From: an uncultured Porphyromonadaceae bacterium
Lineage (GTDB): Bacteria; Bacteroidota; Bacteroidia; Bacteroidales; Muribaculaceae
DNA length: 64,000 nucleotides
NCBI GenBank assembly: GCA_947175645.1
Contig: CAMWNP010000003.1
Location: forward strand, 93,629-157,628
Direction of reading: 5' to 3'
Shown: in pieces, positions 52,993 through 61,873 of the stretch
Layout of the letters: every line of letters begins with the position of its first letter
How positions within the stretch are numbered: position 1 is the first letter of the stretch
Program-made: the position numbers and the translations under genes
The notes under the pieces: generated by a model
What the model saw: the letters and a program-made list of their open reading frames with translations, nothing else
What the model was told of the DNA's origin: nothing
Database searches by the model: none

Positions 52993-54738
52993 ATGAATCC
53001 ACTGGAACTGAGTGAACAGGAAATAGTGCGTCGCGGCTCAATGGAGCAGTTGCGCGCAATGGGTATCGAACCCTATCCCGCAGCCGAGTATGTAGTTACC
53101 GGCTATACTGATGAAATATGTGAGAATTTCAAGGACGACGTTCCTGAAAAACGTGAGGTTGCCATTGCCGGACGTATCATGAGCCGCCGCATTATGGGTA
53201 AGGCCTCATTCATGGAGATTCAGGATTCTCACGGACGTATCCAGGTCTATGTCAACCGCGACGAAATATGCCCCGGCGAGAACAAAGACCTCTACAATGT
53301 GGTGTTCAAGAAACTCCTTGACATCGGTGATATAGTGGGCGTGAAAGGCTATGTGTTCCGCACTCAGACCGGTGAGATTTCCGTTCACGCACAGGAAATT
53401 ACCGTGCTGAGCAAATCGCTCCGTCCGCTCCCCATCGTAAAGGTTAAGGACGGTGTCACCTACGATGCTTTTGATGACCCGGAACTGCGCTACCGTCGCC
53501 GCTATGTTGATCTTATCGTAAACGATGGCGTGAAGGATATCTTTATCAAGCGCACCAAAATCTACAACACCATGCGTGAGTTTTTCAACTCACACGGCTA
53601 CATGGAGGTTGAGACTCCCGTACTCCAGTCAATTCCCGGTGGAGCGTCGGCACGTCCGTTCATAACACACCATAATGCACTTGACATTCCGCTGTATCTC
53701 AGAATCGCCAACGAACTCTATCTCAAGCGCCTTATAGTAGGCGGTTTTGAGGGCGTCTATGAATTCTCGCGCAATTTCCGAAACGAGGGTATGGACCGCA
53801 CTCACAATCCCGAGTTCACCTGCATGGAAATATACGTGGCCTACAAGGACTACAACTGGATGATGGAGTTCACCGAACGCATGCTTGAGAAAATCTGCAT
53901 TGAGGTCAACGGCAGCACGGAAGTGAAAGTGGGAGACAACATCATCAGTTTCAAGGCTCCTTTCCGCCGTGTCACAATGATTGACGCCATCAAGGAACAC
54001 ACTGGCATAGACATCACCGGAATGGATGAGCAGCAACTTCGCGATGTGTGCAAGAAACTCGATATCGAGGTTGACGAGACTATGGGTAAAGGAAAACTCA
54101 TTGATGAAATTTTCGGAGAAAAGTGTGAAGGCAATTACATTCAGCCTACATTCATAACCGATTATCCCATTGAGATGTCGCCCCTGACCAAACGCCATCG
54201 CACCAATCCCGAACTTACAGAGCGTTTCGAACTTATGGTCAACGGTAAGGAACTCGCCAACGCGTACTCTGAATTAAATGACCCCATAGACCAGTACGGA
54301 CGTTTCGTAGAACAGATGAAACTGAGCGAAAAGGGTGATGACGAGGCAATGATTATCGACAAGGACTTTATCCGTGCCCTTGAATACGGCATGCCCCCCA
54401 CCTCAGGTATGGGTATAGGCATGGACCGTCTGGTTATGATGATGACCGGTCAGACCACCATCCAGGAGGTGCTTTTCTTCCCCCAGATGCGTCCGGAAAA
54501 GGTTCAGAAACGCGACAAAGAGGACGCCTACACCGCAATCGGTGTGCCTGCCGAGTGGGTGGCTCCGCTCCAGAAAGCCGGTATACTCACCGTTGAGGCA
54601 CTGGCTCAGGTAACGGGACCTCAGAAACTCCACCAGGATATCTGCGGATTGAATAAAAAGCATAAACTGGGTCTGACCAATCCGTCAGTGGATCAGGTCA
54701 CCGCTTGGATTGAAACCGCTAAAAACAGCCAGTCATGA
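52993..54738 (+). CDS. lysS: Lysyl-tRNA synthetase (class II)
   Basis: LysS, 581 residues, charges tRNA-Lys. It has an N-terminal OB-fold anticodon-binding domain (about 55-150) and a class II catalytic core with motif 2 [20 protein letters not shown] and motif 3 [11 protein letters not shown]. It is about 70 residues longer than the E. coli enzyme: after residue 505 comes a C-terminal domain ([17 protein letters not shown] onward) of the kind seen in Bacteroidetes LysS. Its stop overlaps the gpsA start by 4 bases. Confidence 0.96.
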   Translation: MNPLELSEQEIVRRGSMEQLRAMGIEPYPAAEYVVTGYTDEICENFKDDVPEKREVAIAGRIMSRRIMGKASFMEIQDSHGRIQVYVNRDEICPGENKDLYNVVFKKLLDIGDIVGVKGYVFRTQTGEISVHAQEITVLSKSLRPLPIVKVKDGVTYDAFDDPELRYRRRYVDLIVNDGVKDIFIKRTKIYNTMREFFNSHGYMEVETPVLQSIPGGASARPFITHHNALDIPLYLRIANELYLKRLIVGGFEGVYEFSRNFRNEGMDRTHNPEFTCMEIYVAYKDYNWMMEFTERMLEKICIEVNGSTEVKVGDNIISFKAPFRRVTMIDAIKEHTGIDITGMDEQQLRDVCKKLDIEVDETMGKGKLIDEIFGEKCEGNYIQPTFITDYPIEMSPLTKRHRTNPELTERFELMVNGKELANAYSELNDPIDQYGRFVEQMKLSEKGDDEAMIIDKDFIRALEYGMPPTSGMGIGMDRLVMMMTGQTTIQEVLFFPQMRPEKVQKRDKEDAYTAIGVPAEWVAPLQKAGILTVEALAQVTGPQKLHQDICGLNKKHKLGLTNPSVDQVTAWIETAKNSQS

Positions 54739-55730
54739 GTTTCCCCGGAAAAATAGCAGTGATGGGCGGTGGCTCGTGGGCGACCGCTCTGGCCAAACTG
54801 CTCATGCATAACTGCGAGGAGATAACATGGTATATGCGCCGCGATGACCGCATAGAGGAGTTCAAGCACCTGCGTCATAACCCCGCCTATCTCACTGACG
54901 TGACCTTCGATATTGAGAGAATCAATTTCTCAAGTGACATCAACAAGGTATGCGAGGAATGTGACACTCTGCTGCTGGTGATGCCGTCGCCCTACTTCAA
55001 AGATCACATGAACAAACTCAAGGTGGATCTCTCAGGAAAGTATATCATCAACGCCGTGAAAGGAATCGTACCCGATGACAACCTGCTTATTTCGGACTAT
55101 ATGATGGAGCGGTACAATGTAAAGCGAGGCAACATACTGGTGATCAGCGGACCCTGTCATGCCGAGGAAGTAGCCCTGGACCGTCCGTCATATCTGACCG
55201 TGGGATGCGACGACGTTGATCGTGCCGAGGTGTTCACGAACTATCTGCGCAGCAAAAGCACACATGCGATCACTTCAAGCGATGTGGACGGCATCGAATA
55301 TGCCGGTGTGCTGAAAAATATATATGCCATAGCAGCGGGAATCATCCATGGAATGAAAAAAGGTGACAATTTCGTTGCCATGCTCGTTTCAAATGCCATC
55401 CGTGAGATGGAGCGTTTCATTGATGCCGCCAATCCCCGTCCGCGATGCATCACTGACTCGGTATACTTAGGCGACCTGCTGGTGACTTCCTACTCACGTT
55501 TCTCACGCAACCACAACTTCGGCAGCATGATAGGCAAAGGATACTCCGTTAAAGCGGCGAAGATGGAGATGGAGCAGACCGCCGAAGGCTATTACGGAAC
55601 CAAATGTATCCATGAAATAAATCAGCGCTACGAGGTGGATATGCCCATCCTCAACGCCGTCTACGACATCCTTTACCGCAGGGTACGCGCAGAGTACGCC
55701 ATAAACCGCATGGCGCAGACTTTCGTGTGA
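54735..55730 (+). CDS. gpsA: NAD(P)-dependent glycerol-3-phosphate dehydrogenase
   Basis: GpsA, 331 residues, reduces dihydroxyacetone phosphate to sn-glycerol 3-phosphate for phospholipid synthesis. The N-terminal nucleotide-binding motif is [18 protein letters not shown]. Further family stretches are [23 protein letters not shown] and [16 protein letters not shown], the last with the catalytic lysine. The start overlaps the lysS stop, so lysS-gpsA is one unit. The gene that follows, an alpha-glucosidase, is a less expected neighbour. Confidence 0.95.
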   Translation: MSFPGKIAVMGGGSWATALAKLLMHNCEEITWYMRRDDRIEEFKHLRHNPAYLTDVTFDIERINFSSDINKVCEECDTLLLVMPSPYFKDHMNKLKVDLSGKYIINAVKGIVPDDNLLISDYMMERYNVKRGNILVISGPCHAEEVALDRPSYLTVGCDDVDRAEVFTNYLRSKSTHAITSSDVDGIEYAGVLKNIYAIAAGIIHGMKKGDNFVAMLVSNAIREMERFIDAANPRPRCITDSVYLGDLLVTSYSRFSRNHNFGSMIGKGYSVKAAKMEMEQTAEGYYGTKCIHEINQRYEVDMPILNAVYDILYRRVRAEYAINRMAQTFV

Positions 55731-55816
55731 CCTCTTTCTTAACGGCATGGACCGGCCTATGTACCGGTCTGAGCCGTTCCATATCCATGAATTACTTACA
55801 TTTTCATAATCATAAT

Positions 55817-58231
55817 ATGCGACGCATTACTCTTTTATGCTTCATGGGACTGGCAACTCTGATTGCCGGCGCCTCTCTCCCCGTCAGGAAACCGGTCTAT
55901 CATAATACCAACGGCATATCAACCGGAGTGGGAGATATGGAGTGTGTGGTTGAGGCCATCACGGATAACGTAATCCGTGTCACCTATCTTCCCAAGGGAG
56001 AATCCGTTCCCGAATCAAAACTTCTGCTTCTCCCTTCCGAAAAACCGGAATGTGAGATTACTCGGAACGACTGGAACATCACTCTGGCAACCTCAGTTTC
56101 CTCCAATCCTCTGACAGCCACCATAAACCGTCTGTCAGGACGAGTAACCATCACCGATGCCGGCGGTCTGAGCATCAATGACTTCAGCGCTCCGGTGCTT
56201 GAGGATGGGAAAATGAAACTCCGTTTGGAAATGGCTGATAAGGTAACGGCGGTTTACGGGACAGGTGAACGCGGACATTCCTTCAACCTTATAGGAGATA
56301 CACTGACTGTATACAACCGCCAGAATTACGGATATACCGGTTCTGACAGCCGTATAAACCAGATGAACATAGCCATGCCTATGTTCCTGACAAATGCCGG
56401 ATATGCAGTGATTTTCGATGATTATGCAGCGGCACAGATAATTCTCGGTAACCCCGTGACATACATTTCCGAAAACATCAAGTCTCCAATCAGTTACTAC
56501 TTTGTCAGGGGGGCTGAGGGTGACAGGTCGCTCAGTGCGCTTACCCACACGCTTACCTCGCTGACAGGACGTCAGAAAATTGCACCCCTTTGGTCACTTG
56601 GATACATAACTTCAAAATATGGCTACAAGACTCAGGCTGAAACAGAAGGGGTCATTGACACACTGAAGCGTGAGGACTATCCTGTTGACGGAATAGTGCT
56701 GGACCTTTACTGGTATGGCAAGGAGGAAGATATGGGTTCGCTGGAATGGGAACCCTCGCAGTGGCCTGATCACAAAAAGATGCTTGCCGATCTTAAAAAG
56801 AAAGGTGTTAACCTGGTTACCATATCACAGCCCTACGTATTGAAGAACGGTCGCGGAATAAAGAATTATGACGAACTTTCACCAAAGGGTATGTTCGGAC
56901 GTGATTCTCTGGGAAACACCCATGATGTTACCATCTGGGTTGGCGAAGGGGGAATGTTCGATGTTTCGAACCCTGACACAAGGAAATGGCTCTCTGACCG
57001 TTATCATCAACTTACAGAAGATGGTGTGACCGGCTGGTGGGGCGACCTCGGAGAACCTGAGGTGCATCCTGAAACCATGATTCATGCCAACGGGCTTACC
57101 GCACGTGAATATCATAATTACTATGGTAACGAATGGAGCAAGATTATCTCCGACCTGTTCGATACCACCTATCCTGACCGTCGACTCATGACAATGATGC
57201 GTGGAGGAACAATAGGTCTGCAGCGCTACAGCGTTTTCCCGTGGTCAACCGACGTGTCACGCTCATGGGGCGGAATGCAGCCCCAGGTGAAGATTATGCT
57301 TAACTCCGGACTGAGCGGATTAGGTTATATGAGCCATGATGTGGGCGGCTTTGCTGTTGACCCTGCAAACCCTGTCGATCCGGAACTGTATGTGCGCTGG
57401 CTTCAGTTGGGAACCTTCTCGCCCATCCTCCGCACTCACTCCACGGTCAAGGCCGAACCATATCACTATCCTGAATATGAACATATTATCAAGCCTCTGA
57501 TCAAGGAACGTTACCGCTGGTTGCCCTATAACTACGCCATGGCTTACCGGAACGCTGCGACCGGAGATCCTCTGGTGCGCCCCCTGAACTATTATTCAAC
57601 TGTTGCCGATGACCTGCTTGACAATGTCACGGACCAATATCTCTGGGGTAAGAATGTTATGGTGGCTCCCGTGCTTCAGCAGGGTGCTGTCAGCCGTGAC
57701 ATCATCTTCCCGGAAGGTGAGTGGATTGATCTGAATAATCCCTCGGAAGTTTACACTTCATCAGTAAAGGATTATCCGGCACCCATTGGGTTGCTCCCAA
57801 TGTTTGTGCGCGCCGGATCTGTCATTCCTACGGCCGACTACAAGATGGAGAACACCGGTGACTACCGTCTGACGGACTACACGCTCAACTACTATCCCGC
57901 CCGGACACCGGGATCCGCTGTCGAGTCAATTATCTATGAAGATAATCTCACCTCTCCTGTGGATATGTCAGATTCCACACAATACAACGTCATCACCATT
58001 ACAACCGATTCGTCAGCAGCAGGTGACACCATTACGATTGACTCATCCAATCCCGCGTTCAACACATATGACCGAATGATGACATTGAAAGTATATGGTA
58101 CTCCCAAACCTGCCCGCGTGACAGTCAATGGCAAAAAAGTTGCTGTGAAGTATGATGCGAAAACAAAGGAATATTCCTTGAAATTCCGTTATAATCCTGC
58201 CACCACTACACGTCTTGTCATAGAAAAATAA
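55817..58231 (+). CDS. Secreted GH31 family glycoside hydrolase (alpha-glucosidase-like)
   Basis: An 804-residue GH31 enzyme with a signal peptide if started at ATG 55817 (MRRITLLCFMGLATL), followed by an N-terminal beta-sandwich, a TIM barrel and C-terminal beta domains. The catalytic nucleophile is predicted as Asp 410 in WWGDLGEPE and the acid/base as Asp 479 in PWSTDVSRSW. GH31 members cleave alpha-glucosides, alpha-xylosides or related linkages; the substrate is not readable from the sequence. ATG 55787 is an alternative start, and a GTG further up overlaps gpsA. It is probably periplasmic or surface-located. Confidence 0.9.
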   Translation: MRRITLLCFMGLATLIAGASLPVRKPVYHNTNGISTGVGDMECVVEAITDNVIRVTYLPKGESVPESKLLLLPSEKPECEITRNDWNITLATSVSSNPLTATINRLSGRVTITDAGGLSINDFSAPVLEDGKMKLRLEMADKVTAVYGTGERGHSFNLIGDTLTVYNRQNYGYTGSDSRINQMNIAMPMFLTNAGYAVIFDDYAAAQIILGNPVTYISENIKSPISYYFVRGAEGDRSLSALTHTLTSLTGRQKIAPLWSLGYITSKYGYKTQAETEGVIDTLKREDYPVDGIVLDLYWYGKEEDMGSLEWEPSQWPDHKKMLADLKKKGVNLVTISQPYVLKNGRGIKNYDELSPKGMFGRDSLGNTHDVTIWVGEGGMFDVSNPDTRKWLSDRYHQLTEDGVTGWWGDLGEPEVHPETMIHANGLTAREYHNYYGNEWSKIISDLFDTTYPDRRLMTMMRGGTIGLQRYSVFPWSTDVSRSWGGMQPQVKIMLNSGLSGLGYMSHDVGGFAVDPANPVDPELYVRWLQLGTFSPILRTHSTVKAEPYHYPEYEHIIKPLIKERYRWLPYNYAMAYRNAATGDPLVRPLNYYSTVADDLLDNVTDQYLWGKNVMVAPVLQQGAVSRDIIFPEGEWIDLNNPSEVYTSSVKDYPAPIGLLPMFVRAGSVIPTADYKMENTGDYRLTDYTLNYYPARTPGSAVESIIYEDNLTSPVDMSDSTQYNVITITTDSSAAGDTITIDSSNPAFNTYDRMMTLKVYGTPKPARVTVNGKKVAVKYDAKTKEYSLKFRYNPATTTRLVIEK

Positions 58232-58252
58232 GAATAAAGGATTAACATCATT

Positions 58253-58301
58253 GAGGCTGTATCGTAATGGGGAAAGATTTACGTTACAGCCTCATTTTTT
58301 G
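58253..58301 (+). terminator. Terminator of GH31 gene
   Basis: GAGGCTGTATCGTAA (58253-58267) pairs with 58279-58293 with one mismatch, followed by ATTTTTTG. It lies 21 bases after the GH31 stop. Confidence 0.9.
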
Positions 58302-58369
58302 AAACGATACTCCGTACTGACATTCCCGGAAAAGCGCCTCCGCACGGAAAAATATTCAAGTTTTGATTA

Positions 58370-58610
58370 TTAAAAAGGGTGCGCCTATTTTGACACCCTC
58401 TGAGTTAGCGATTAACTCGCCTACGCTCGTTGAACTAAAGGTTGACCGCGAAGCAGGGCGAGGCTTGACTGAGCCAACCCTTTTGGTCGAGACCTTAGGC
58501 TCGATTCTTCGCCAAGCGAAGCGCCAGAGGCGATGACACGAAAGCGCTGCGGCGGTGCCGCAACTCCATAAGAAAACTCCGACAATCACTGCCGAGGTTT
58601 CCATCCTTGC
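58370..58610 (-). repeat. Structured non-coding stretch, probable interspersed repeat
   Basis: 58302-58645 holds no convincing gene. Between about 58370 and 58610 it is GC-richer and full of short palindromes (GAGTTA-TAACTC; GCGAAGCG, CGCCAAGCG and similar) and on the minus strand ends in a hairpin GGGTG/CACCC (58377-58398) followed by TTTTTAAT. An 82-codon minus-strand frame through it has the low-complexity look of translated repeat DNA; I recall very similar phrases in small hypotheticals of other Bacteroidales. Confidence 0.5.
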
Positions 58611-58645
58611 ATGAATATATTTGTTTTCAATTATCTTTCGTTATA

Positions 58646-58972
58646 TCACTGACAAACCTTGAACGAAGTTTTCTTTCCATTGATTTTTAATTCAACCTTT
58701 GGATTTGAAAACTGAGTGAGGTGGTCGAATGTCAATGTTACCGTAGCTACACCCTTATTTATTGAGACATCAACGGAAGTCGCTTTGTATTGCTGCCCTT
58801 TCCAAGAAGGAATGAGCTTTACTTCTGTAACAGCATATTGTCCTCCGGCTTTGTCGTCTATGAAAACGATTGTCACTTTTCCATCGTAATTGTTGAACCC
58901 TTGACAAAGGGGTTTGGCATAGACAGACAAACTAAGTGCCATGCTTAAAAATAGGATTATAAGAGATTTCAT
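58646..58972 (-). CDS. Small secreted beta-rich protein
   Basis: A 108-residue protein with a signal peptide (MKSLIILFLSMALSLSVYA, cleavage likely before KPLCQ). The mature part has alternating beta strands, as in TVIFVDD-like turns and ATVTLTFDHLTQF, and two cysteines, one near each end, that could bridge. I cannot name the family. It starts 10 bases after the stop of the barrel gene and is on the same strand, so it is probably its operon partner. An upstream in-frame start inside the barrel gene is less likely. Confidence 0.6.
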   Translation of the reverse strand: MKSLIILFLSMALSLSVYAKPLCQGFNNYDGKVTIVFIDDKAGGQYAVTEVKLIPSWKGQQYKATSVDVSINKGVATVTLTFDHLTQFSNPKVELKINGKKTSFKVCQ

Positions 58973-58982
58973 AACGGTAGTA

Positions 58983-61292
58983 TTAGAAACGAGATTTCTC
59001 AGTATTTCCTGCACCTGTACCACGATAACGGTCGCGGGTTGTATTGAAGCGATACTGCAGTGTGAGCATCACAGAGAGCCCGGGCGAGAAGTTTTTCTGC
59101 TGTATCTGAACGGCGTCGCTACATAGATAGAAGTTACTCTTGGCAGAGTCGAACAAATCCTTAGCCTCAAGAGTCACACTGAAGGAATCCTTGAAAAATC
59201 CCTTGTAAATCTTGGCGTTGACATACCACGGTGTATTTGTCAGGCGTGTGTTATTGTCCCAACCGCGTGTCATCAGTTGTGCGTCCACGTTAAGCCAGAT
59301 GTCAAAAGGAAGGTGAATTGAGTTCTGCCACTGGAGCATGTAGATAGGAGTGTTCATATTCACTTGCTCGCCATTTACAGGCAGAGTAAGCCACTGCTTC
59401 ATCATCCCGACATTCACTTTCGGTTGCCATATTCCAACTTGAAAATTACCACCTACGAAAGTTTGCAGATAGTGCCGATGGTCGAGATTAGAGGTACGAA
59501 TGATTGTAGCCTCGCCCTCCGGACCATAAGGCTCCGTGATATGATACACGCCGTCTTTGAAATAGGTGTATGAGAGTTGAGCAAAAAAGCGTCGCCACTG
59601 CGCCATATACTCTACGGTCTGCATCTTCGTTGGTTTCAGATAGGGATTACCCGTCTCGTATGTCAGACGATTTATATAACTGATTGCACCGTCAAGTTGC
59701 CCATATCCGGGTCGAATTGTCTTGCCGGTATAGTTCAGTCCCATTCTGACTTTCCCTACTTGCGTGGCGATGTTGAGTGAAGGGAAAATATTATTGTAGG
59801 TTTTACTCTGTCCGTCTTGAAGCAGTCCCATTTCATAATAGTTGAACTTAACATACTCATAACGCAAACCTGCGCCAATCATAAAGCGTCCGAATTGTTG
59901 CCCCAATTCTGCAAACACAGCGATATTATTCTCGTCCACACGATTATCGGCATCTGGAGTTTCAGGTATATTGGCTGAGAAAAGATTGGTGGTCCGGGTA
60001 TTGGAGTATTCCTCACCGATTTCAATCTGACCTTTCCATAAGGGATAAGTCATCACCAGTTTTTCGGCAAACATTCGGTTGCGGTTGGTTGATGAAGTGT
60101 TTACCTCTCGGTCATTACCCATTTCGCTGAGTTCATTGTTGAATGTCAGTTCACGGCTCTTGTACCAAATGTAATCCGCGTTAAAATCAATGTTGAGCTT
60201 GCCAACGATTCCATTATAGTAGATATTGGCATAGTGACGAGGAACAGCGGTAGATTGATTGTGTACATCCGAGTTATAGAGGTCGAGTAATATGCCGTTC
60301 TGCCATATTTCACTTGGGATTGTGCCGTCGGTATGGTGTCTGTTCCAACTGTTCTGATAGTAGGCACCTATACTGTGGCGGTCGTTTATCATATATGAAA
60401 ATCCCAGTTTACCGGTCATGTCATTATACGATTCTTTGCCTATGGTACTTACAAACTGGTGATAGGTTCCTTTTGATGTTGTAGTGTTCATGTCATTAAG
60501 GCGATCAGAACGGGTGTTTCCTCTCCACCATCCATAGTTGGCGAAGATTTCAAGTCCTCCTGTGCGGTATTTGAGATCAAGTGAGTTGCCGGTGCGGAAG
60601 TAATGCTGAAATCCATTATCGGAACGAAGTGTTCCGCTGAAACCATCTCCTTTAGGCGGTTTCGTGCGAATACGTATAACCGACTTCAAATCTGCTGCAT
60701 AAGCAGCACCGGGATTGGTTATGACTTCCACATTTTTGATGTCTCCGGAGTTGAGTTGAGAGAGCTCCTGAAGGTCATTGACTTTGCGTCCATTGATGTA
60801 GATTGCCGGTGAGCCTTTACCGAATACTTCAAGTGCGCCTCCATTATCAACAACCATCGGCACACGCACGAGAACATCATTAGCAGTACCGGCTATAGCG
60901 AGGGAACTGCCCTCTACATTAGTCACCAATGCGTTACCTTTCATCGTGGTGGTCGGGCGAGTAGCTTTTACAACAACCTCACCAAGTTCCACTGCAGAAG
61001 GATTTAGGATTATATCACCCATCTCGCCCGATTGGGGAACACTTGTGGTAATGGTCTCATAGCCTACGAATGACACTTTAGCGGTCAGGTTGCAGTCTGC
61101 ATCCGTAGGGATTGAGAATAGACCCTCTGAATCAGCTATGCCTCCGGCAACAAATGTTGAGTCGCAGTAAAGAACGATATTTACAAAGTCAAGCGGCGCA
61201 TTGTTTTCGTCAAGTATACGACCTTTTACGTCACGGCTAAAAGCCGGGAGGACTGCCAAAAGTGCAGTCAGAAAGAGAATAGTCTTTTTCAT
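58983..61292 (-). CDS. Outer membrane beta-barrel protein, TonB-receptor-like
   Basis: A 769-residue outer-membrane protein. It has a signal peptide (about 1-19), then a carboxypeptidase-regulatory-like domain (VKGRILDENNAPLDFVNIVL onward, about 21-100), a plug domain (about 115-225, containing VRVPMVVDNGG and VEVITNPGAAYAADLKSVI) and a long beta-barrel of the OMP_b-brl_3 type. There is no SusD-like partner next to it, so it may not be a glycan importer. The stop/start overlap with the lipoprotein gene upstream (4 bases) and the secreted protein downstream suggest one operon. Confidence 0.88.
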   Translation of the reverse strand: MKKTILFLTALLAVLPAFSRDVKGRILDENNAPLDFVNIVLYCDSTFVAGGIADSEGLFSIPTDADCNLTAKVSFVGYETITTSVPQSGEMGDIILNPSAVELGEVVVKATRPTTTMKGNALVTNVEGSSLAIAGTANDVLVRVPMVVDNGGALEVFGKGSPAIYINGRKVNDLQELSQLNSGDIKNVEVITNPGAAYAADLKSVIRIRTKPPKGDGFSGTLRSDNGFQHYFRTGNSLDLKYRTGGLEIFANYGWWRGNTRSDRLNDMNTTTSKGTYHQFVSTIGKESYNDMTGKLGFSYMINDRHSIGAYYQNSWNRHHTDGTIPSEIWQNGILLDLYNSDVHNQSTAVPRHYANIYYNGIVGKLNIDFNADYIWYKSRELTFNNELSEMGNDREVNTSSTNRNRMFAEKLVMTYPLWKGQIEIGEEYSNTRTTNLFSANIPETPDADNRVDENNIAVFAELGQQFGRFMIGAGLRYEYVKFNYYEMGLLQDGQSKTYNNIFPSLNIATQVGKVRMGLNYTGKTIRPGYGQLDGAISYINRLTYETGNPYLKPTKMQTVEYMAQWRRFFAQLSYTYFKDGVYHITEPYGPEGEATIIRTSNLDHRHYLQTFVGGNFQVGIWQPKVNVGMMKQWLTLPVNGEQVNMNTPIYMLQWQNSIHLPFDIWLNVDAQLMTRGWDNNTRLTNTPWYVNAKIYKGFFKDSFSVTLEAKDLFDSAKSNFYLCSDAVQIQQKNFSPGLSVMLTLQYRFNTTRDRYRGTGAGNTEKSRF

Positions 61293-61717
61293 CGTGTTTG
61301 TTTTTTGAGTTCAATTAATGCATCGATAAGGCTTCCATCGAGGTTAATGCCTTTTTCTTCCATCTTGTCGGTGATTTTCTGCTTGGTGTCACTAAGTACA
61401 CTGCTGTCGAGGTCTTCCCATGATAGGATTTCCGAGCCATCGCCGTTGGCAGTAACACGAGCATTATGCTCGGTTTTGTTTCCGGCAGCGTCGGTTACAT
61501 TAAAGATGACTACTGCCTGGAATTTGCCATCTTCAAGGTCGTGCGTATCTGCCAGACCAATGTATTCGACATCAGGGATTGAGTCAAGATAATTGAGAGT
61601 CGCTATGCCGATATTGCGGTCGCGCACGTCGCCCTGTCCGTTATTCCACCCACATGATGTCAGTATGGCTTGAACCATTATTACAGCAATGGCGAGCATT
61701 AAGATTTTACCTTTCAT
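61289..61717 (-). CDS. Unknown lipoprotein, first gene of the barrel operon
   Basis: A 142-residue lipoprotein with lipobox LTSC (about residues 18-21). The mature part is small, with strands such as KFQAVVIFNVTDAAGNKTEH and a helical C-terminus. No family is recognised. ATG 61717 is chosen over an in-frame ATG three codons upstream. A strong promoter match lies 29 bases before the start. It is followed at once by the barrel gene with a 4-base overlap. Confidence 0.65.
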   Translation of the reverse strand: MKGKILMLAIAVIMVQAILTSCGWNNGQGDVRDRNIGIATLNYLDSIPDVEYIGLADTHDLEDGKFQAVVIFNVTDAAGNKTEHNARVTANGDGSEILSWEDLDSSVLSDTKQKITDKMEEKGINLDGSLIDALIELKKQTR

Positions 61718-61745
61718 TTGTATCATTTTTTTAAATTTCCTGATG

Positions 61746-61778
61746 CAAAATTATATCTTAAATCATCTTAACACCAAA
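61746..61778 (-). promoter_or_regulatory. Promoter of the lipoprotein-barrel operon
   Basis: Minus strand TTTG (61778-61775), 21 bases, TAATTTTG (61753-61746) is a full match to the Bacteroidetes pattern, 29 bases before the ATG at 61717. Four copies of GTCTTAAT lie within 100 bases (61786, 61840, 61861, 61871 on the plus strand), on the upstream side. Confidence 0.65.
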
Positions 61779-61795
61779 TATAAAAGTCTTAATAC

Positions 61796-61835
61796 AAGAA
61801 ATGCAACCTGCTGAAAATCAGCGGTTGCATTTCTT
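61796..61835 (-). terminator. Terminator of the TPR/LuxR regulator gene
   Basis: AAGAAATGCAACC with TGCTGA pairs with TCAGC and GGTTGCATTTCTT, one bulged base, loop AAAA. It lies 38 bases after the regulator stop at 61874. Confidence 0.75.
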
Positions 61836-61873
61836 AAAAGTCTTAATTTGGGATTGCCGGGTCTTAATCGGTC

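Noticed and set aside
55747-55775. Short inverted repeat GACCGG/CCGGTC between gpsA and the GH31 gene, as a terminator
   Set aside because: Only 6 base pairs and no T run; it may have no function.
58356-58604. 82-codon minus-strand frame after the GH31 gene
   Set aside because: It reads through a palindrome-rich stretch, has skewed R/S/T composition and resembles translated repeat DNA, so I list the region as a repeat instead.
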